7,288 bases of DNA from Deltaproteobacteria bacterium RIFOXYA12_FULL_61_11. Its GTDB lineage: Bacteria > Bdellovibrionota_F > JAHFAK01 > YA12-FULL-61-11. This document shows, piece after piece, positions 4,387 to 7,288 of this stretch. The position numbers and the translations under genes are program-made. The stretch lies in the NCBI GenBank assembly GCA_001799195.1, contig MGSU01000124.1, positions 1 through 7,288 of the forward strand, given 5' to 3'. How positions within the stretch are numbered: the first letter of the stretch is position 1; every line of letters begins with the position of its first letter. The notes beneath the pieces were generated by a model. The model saw nothing but the letters and a program-made list of their open reading frames with translations, was not told where the DNA came from and did not search any database.

Positions 4387-4599
4387 ATGCGTTACATGGT
4401 CGTAATCGAACAAGGTACTAGCAGTTTTGGGGCTTCTGTGCCTGATCTTCCTGGTTGCATTGCGGTTGGTAAAACCAAACAAGAAGTTATTCAATTAATA
4501 CAAGAAGCAATTACTTTCCATCTCGAAGAGTTGAAGGATGAAGGAGAACCAGTACCTTATCCTCGTTCGTATGCTGAGTTTATTGATGTTCAGGCCTAA
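4387..4599 (+). CDS. hicB: HicB-family antitoxin (module 3)
   Basis: This is a 70-aa protein with the classical HicB/UPF0150 signature: RYMVVIEQGTSSFGASVPDLPGCIAVG, then KTKQEVIQLIQEAITFHLEELKDEGEPVPYP, and a short C-terminus. The PDLPGCIAVG turn, the EA helix and the GEPVP-P motif are diagnostic. It is expected to neutralise the upstream HicA. The start is supported by GAGGT (4375-4379) 7 nt upstream. The gene begins 13 nt after hicA. Its TAA stop lies inside the GCCTAAC R'' box of attC site 8. Confidence 0.93.
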   Translation: MRYMVVIEQGTSSFGASVPDLPGCIAVGKTKQEVIQLIQEAITFHLEELKDEGEPVPYPRSYAEFIDVQA

Positions 4600-4654
4600 C
4601 TCACTGCAGCAGCGGACGATCTTTGCGTCGCACCGCTAACCAGAGGCGTTAGGC
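4594..4654 (+). repeat. attC site 8 (61 bp), last attC in the window
   Basis: R'' is GCCTAAC (4594-4600), supplying the hicB stop, and R' is GTTAGGC (4648-4654). Inner arms CAGCAGCGG and CCGCTAACCAG belong to the same sub-family as sites 5 to 7, with several changes in the loop. No further attC is found to the right. Confidence 0.92.
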
Positions 4655-4679
4655 AGTGACCCGATCTATACACATTTCT

Positions 4680-5441
4680 ATGGAGATTTCTACCTTGGAT
4701 ATTCCACGGATCTTCACCATCACCGAAAGTGCTCATCGCATCCATAACCCATTTACACCAGAAAAGCTCGCCACACTGGGTTCCGCGTTGCGTTTGGAGC
4801 CGGGGACTCGCATGCTCGATCTAGGCAGTGGTTCGGGCGAGATGCTGTGCACCTGGGCACGCGATTACGGAATCACTGGCGTCGGCATCGACATGAGTCA
4901 GTTGTTCAGCAAGCAAGCGAAACTCCGCGCTGACGAACTTGGCGTCGCCGATCGAGTCGAGTTCATCCATGGTGACGCTACCGGCTATGTAGCTGACGAC
5001 AAGTACGGTGTGGCAGCCTGTGTCGGTGCCACGTGGATCGGTGGGGGAGTCGCCGGCGCCATCGAACTTCTGACGAAGAGTCTGAGCGCCAACGGGGTCA
5101 TCCTCATTGGCGAGCCCTACTGGCGGCAGTTACCTCCGACGGAAGACGTTGCTAAGGAATGCTTTGCCAATTCTATCTCCGACTTTCTCATACTTCCTGA
5201 ACTTCTCGCGTCTTTCGACGCACTTGGCTACGACGTTGTGGAAATGGTTCTGGCAGACCAGGAAGGCTGGGACAGGTACGAGGCGGCCAAGTGGCTCACC
5301 ATGCGTCGATGGCTCGAAGCGAATCCCGAGGACGACTTTGCGAAAGAGGTTCGAGCCCAACTGACCACTGCACCACAACGTCACGCTGCTTACACACGTG
5401 AATACCTTGGATGGGGCGTATTCGCGCTGATGGCGCGGTGA
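4680..5441 (+). CDS. Class I SAM-dependent methyltransferase
   Basis: This is a 253-aa Rossmann-fold methyltransferase. Motif I LDLGSGSGE is at residues 46-54, the acidic residue after strand 2 is D71 in GVGIDMS, and HGDA (98-100) is in the motif II region. Then come VGATWIGGGVAG and LIGEPYWRQLPPTEDVA. The SAM-binding half is clear; the substrate-facing C-terminal half (WDRYEAAKWLTMRRWL) does not reveal the substrate. The sequence resembles a common family annotated simply as class I or UbiE/CFA-like methyltransferase with unknown substrate. ATG 4680 is preferred because the conserved DIPRIFTITESAHRIHNPF follows directly. GTG 4656, 1 nt after attC, is an in-frame alternative adding eight residues. 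Neither has a Shine-Dalgarno. The gene is more GC-rich than its left neighbours and has no attC after it. Confidence 0.9.
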   Translation: MEISTLDIPRIFTITESAHRIHNPFTPEKLATLGSALRLEPGTRMLDLGSGSGEMLCTWARDYGITGVGIDMSQLFSKQAKLRADELGVADRVEFIHGDATGYVADDKYGVAACVGATWIGGGVAGAIELLTKSLSANGVILIGEPYWRQLPPTEDVAKECFANSISDFLILPELLASFDALGYDVVEMVLADQEGWDRYEAAKWLTMRRWLEANPEDDFAKEVRAQLTTAPQRHAAYTREYLGWGVFALMAR

Positions 5442-5457
5442 TGAGGGAGATCCCGGG

Positions 5458-6774
5458 TCAAACCCCGAGTTGTTCGAAGAAGGCTTCCAGCCTGGTGCGG
5501 GTTTGTTCCTCGGCATAGACCCGTTCGTCGGCGATATCGGCTTCGATGATCACGGCCGGGATACCTGCGGTGCCGACGAGCAGGTGCCGAAGCTCGTACT
5601 GGCCGATAGAGTAAGGTTTGCAACTCCTGGCCGAATGGATCACCAACCCGTCGACCTGGTAGTCGGTAATCAGCCGCTGCATCAAACCGAGACGATGTGC
5701 GAAACGGTTATTGAGAATAACCGGACTATAGGCTTTGGCCAAGGCCAGAAAGGGTTCTCCGGCCTCGAGCAGGCCTGAGGTCTCGGCCCAAGCGTTTGTG
5801 TAAGTGGCAACGACGAAGTTGCATCCCCGGGCTGCAAAGAGCCGGGCCAGCTCGGCCACACGATACCACATGGCGATGTTGTCCCACAGGAGTCGGCGAC
5901 GTTCTTCGCGCAAGGCGCCGATACCGGCCTTCATGCGTCCGCGCAGTTCGTCGAGCAAGGAGCGGTAGAAGTGTTCCGCTATCGGCAAACCGCGCAGCGA
6001 AACCACGGGGGCCATGTGGGCAAAGGCGTCGAAGATGCTCATCGGCGCCGGTCGATGCTGCATCGTCTCGAGAATGTCCCCCCAGAGGGCCGAGGTCCTC
6101 TTGGACAGCTCTAGTACCCTAGAGAGGGCGCGGCGATCGAAACTGCGACCTGTGACCCTTTCCAACGCGGGCACCATGGCCTCGAGTTGCGCGGCCATGT
6201 AGCGGAAATCGGCCTCGGATTGGCCCTCGAAGACGAAGGGGGTGTCGAATAGGAAGAGCGGGATGTCCAGGTAGTCGGCCAGCACCCGATACCAGGCAAG
6301 CACCGTCTGACAGATATTGGTACAACAGAACAACAGGTCCGGCCTCGGTAGACGGCCGACAGGGGTGCGATCGCTGAAGAGGTGCCCGAGGTCGATACGG
6401 GCATACGAGCACAGATCCTGGGAATAACCGCGCTCCTCGGCCTGGGAACAGAGGGCGGCACCCTGTCCTCTGGCTCCACACAGGGCCCCGTGGTTCTCCG
6501 GGTAGACGGTATAGCAACCGAAGAGGCGCAACAACTCGACCGGCGCTCCGCTCGTGACCCAGGCTACCGGCAGGTGGCCCTTGGCATACCTTGCCAGGAG
6601 ATAGTGCCTGGTCATGATGCGGCGCAGAGTTTTCCCCGCGGCCAGGGGAGGACCGAAGTTCTTGGGTGGCGGCCGCCGTCCTCGGAAGCGTCGGCGCACC
6701 TCGTCGATCCCCGACAAGATCGGTGCTCCGAGGTCCTTCATCAGGGTGTATTGCACCTGCTTCCCTACGGTCAT
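5458..6774 (-). CDS. 2-hydroxyacyl-CoA dehydratase / benzoyl-CoA reductase family subunit (BcrB/HgdA-like)
   Basis: This is a 438-aa protein of the 2-hydroxyacyl-CoA dehydratase D-component superfamily, cytoplasmic and expected to carry an oxygen-sensitive iron-sulfur cluster. Family features are PVELLRLFGCYTVYPEN (C87), GYSQDLCSYARIDLG (C122), PDLLFCCTNICQT (C150, C151, C155), and near the C-terminus HSARSCKPYSIGQ (C385), IPAVIIEADIADERV, then TRTRLEAFFEQL. C87, C122 and C385 are plausible cluster ligands by position; this is inference. Length fits the larger subunit (about 430-480 aa). The ATG is 1 nt after the stop of the upstream partner gene, so they form an operon, with a C-type subunit followed by a B-type subunit as in bcrCB. 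The substrate (2-hydroxyacyl-CoA or an aromatic CoA ester) cannot be told here; no activator ATPase gene lies in the window. Confidence 0.88.
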   Translation of the reverse strand: MTVGKQVQYTLMKDLGAPILSGIDEVRRRFRGRRPPPKNFGPPLAAGKTLRRIMTRHYLLARYAKGHLPVAWVTSGAPVELLRLFGCYTVYPENHGALCGARGQGAALCSQAEERGYSQDLCSYARIDLGHLFSDRTPVGRLPRPDLLFCCTNICQTVLAWYRVLADYLDIPLFLFDTPFVFEGQSEADFRYMAAQLEAMVPALERVTGRSFDRRALSRVLELSKRTSALWGDILETMQHRPAPMSIFDAFAHMAPVVSLRGLPIAEHFYRSLLDELRGRMKAGIGALREERRRLLWDNIAMWYRVAELARLFAARGCNFVVATYTNAWAETSGLLEAGEPFLALAKAYSPVILNNRFAHRLGLMQRLITDYQVDGLVIHSARSCKPYSIGQYELRHLLVGTAGIPAVIIEADIADERVYAEEQTRTRLEAFFEQLGV

Positions 6775-6775
6775 C

Positions 6776-7288
6776 TCAGCCCTCCAATTGCTCGAGGAAG
6801 GCCTCGATCCTGGTGTGGGAACGACCGTCGAGCCCTCGATGGAATTCGGTTTCGAGGAGGAGGCTCGGCACCTTCTGCCGCTGTAACGCCTCGACCAACC
6901 GGGGGAGATAGAACAGTTCGGGTTCGCAGAAGCCGGGTACGTGGAAGATGACGCCTCGCGCGCTGCACCCGAGCACCAGGTTCAGCAGGTGTTCTCGGCG
7001 CTCGGCCACAGAGGCTGCGGTCGTCGAGCAGGGTGGCAGGGCGAGCAGGCGCTCGGCGCAAAAGGCGAGGCCCTGGGCCTCGCCCGGCCGGGCGGGGAGT
7101 CGTCTGCCACAGCAGAGGTAATCGTCCGCTCCGACCAGTACCTCATGCCGGTCGAGGAGTTCGAGAACCTCGGGTGGATTGGGCACGATACCGGAGAGCA
7201 CCACGCACCGCTGACCAGGTCTCGGCTGGACCGGCGGGGCGTCGAGAGCCGCCCGCAAGAGGGGTAGGTGGTCCTCGGGATGGAGCCA
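6776..7288 (-). CDS. 2-hydroxyacyl-CoA dehydratase family subunit, partial (BcrC/HgdB-like)
   Basis: This is the C-terminal 170 codons of a gene running in from the right edge; the frame is open to 7288 (first residues WLHPEDHLPLLRAAL). Family features are GQRCVVLSGIVPNPPEVLELLD, the VGADDYLCCGRR segment with paired Cys, VIFHVPGFCEPELFYLPRLVEAL, VPSLLLETEF, and the terminal RIEAFLEQL. The segments VGADD-x2-C, FCEPE, LLLETE and the final helix identify the smaller subunit of this superfamily, which is usually 370-400 aa, so roughly half is outside. The TTG at 7258 is not a real start because homology-like sequence continues upstream. It overlaps nothing and is 1 nt from the next gene. The order, small subunit first, is as in bcrCB. 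The substrate is unknown. Confidence 0.87.
   Translation of the reverse strand, partial: WLHPEDHLPLLRAALDAPPVQPRPGQRCVVLSGIVPNPPEVLELLDRHEVLVGADDYLCCGRRLPARPGEAQGLAFCAERLLALPPCSTTAASVAERREHLLNLVLGCSARGVIFHVPGFCEPELFYLPRLVEALQRQKVPSLLLETEFHRGLDGRSHTRIEAFLEQLEG

Larger units (their letters stand above)
1..5441 (+). mobile_element. Integron gene-cassette array, distal part (integrase and attI not in window)
   Basis: Eight attC-like sites are spaced 270 to 1,200 bp apart, all in the same orientation, with compact same-strand genes between them. Several start codons lie within about 15 nt of an attC R' box, and two stop codons are supplied by the TAA of a GCCTAAC R'' box. This is the standard architecture of integron cassettes. 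The large number of sites, their mutual similarity and the toxin-antitoxin content favour a sedentary chromosomal array over a mobile resistance integron; no resistance gene is present. The array appears to end at the methyltransferase, after which gene orientation and base composition change. The integrase should lie upstream of position 1. The exact right boundary is uncertain because no attC follows the last gene. Confidence 0.93.

Noticed and set aside
1-5441. CRISPR array or phage-type repeats
   Set aside because: The repeats are widely and unevenly spaced, contain imperfect palindromes with attC boxes and flank genes; there are no regular spacers.
5445-5469. Possible bidirectional terminator between the convergent genes (GGGA/TCCC and CGGG/CCCG short stems)
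   Set aside because: The stems are only four bases long, the first has a two-base loop, and no T-run follows on either strand.
5470-7267. Several plus-strand frames in the GC-rich right part
   Set aside because: They are shadows antisense to the two dehydratase genes; they are Arg/Pro/Gly-rich and without recognisable domains.

Overview
This window is mostly the distal part of an integron gene-cassette array (about 1 to 5441, read left to right). It is followed on the minus strand by what looks like chromosomal flank (5458 to 7288) coding for two 2-hydroxyacyl-CoA dehydratase / benzoyl-CoA reductase-type subunits. The array call rests on eight attC-like sites (R''-L''-L'-R' imperfect palindromes with RYYYAAC ... 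GTTRRRY ends) at 87, 353, 1164, 1731, 2278, 2907, 4106 and 4594. Each site lies downstream of, or between, short same-strand unrelated genes. Seven cassettes are complete: 142-407, 408-1202, 1203-1779, 1780-2332, 2333-2961, 2962-4160 and 4161-4648. The tail of an eighth is at the left edge, and a last attC-less unit carries a methyltransferase. No integrase gene or attI site is visible. Given the attC orientation they should lie to the left of the window.

Layout: the tail of an unknown cassette (1-141); a 266-bp cassette with no convincing gene; a COG3910-type ABC/AAA ATPase; a HicB-HicA toxin-antitoxin module with its own promoter and Shine-Dalgarno; a 132-aa zinc-ribbon-like protein; a second HicB-HicA module; a two-gene cassette (171-aa protein of unknown function plus a small membrane protein interrupted by an in-frame TAG); a third toxin-antitoxin module in the opposite order (HicA-HicB); and a SAM-dependent methyltransferase that ends 16 bp before the convergent dehydratase gene.

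Three HicAB modules in under 5 kb fit the known enrichment of toxin-antitoxin cassettes in large, mostly silent chromosomal arrays, where they counter-select deletion. The attC sites form two sequence sub-families plus one very short divergent site. One site (4106-4166) has a damaged R' box. Several attCs are preceded by a shared extended tail: a GGTTCAC(A/C)ACC motif and, in two unrelated cassettes, a 74-nt block containing a hairpin whose stem differences keep pairing through G-U wobbles. This is the most unusual structure seen here.

The organism cannot be fixed from the window. A long cassette array next to an oxygen-sensitive dehydratase/reductase operon suggests an anaerobic bacterium, possibly of the former Deltaproteobacteria (Desulfobacterota). 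The flank is clearly more GC-rich than most of the cassettes, as expected if the cassettes were acquired piecemeal.
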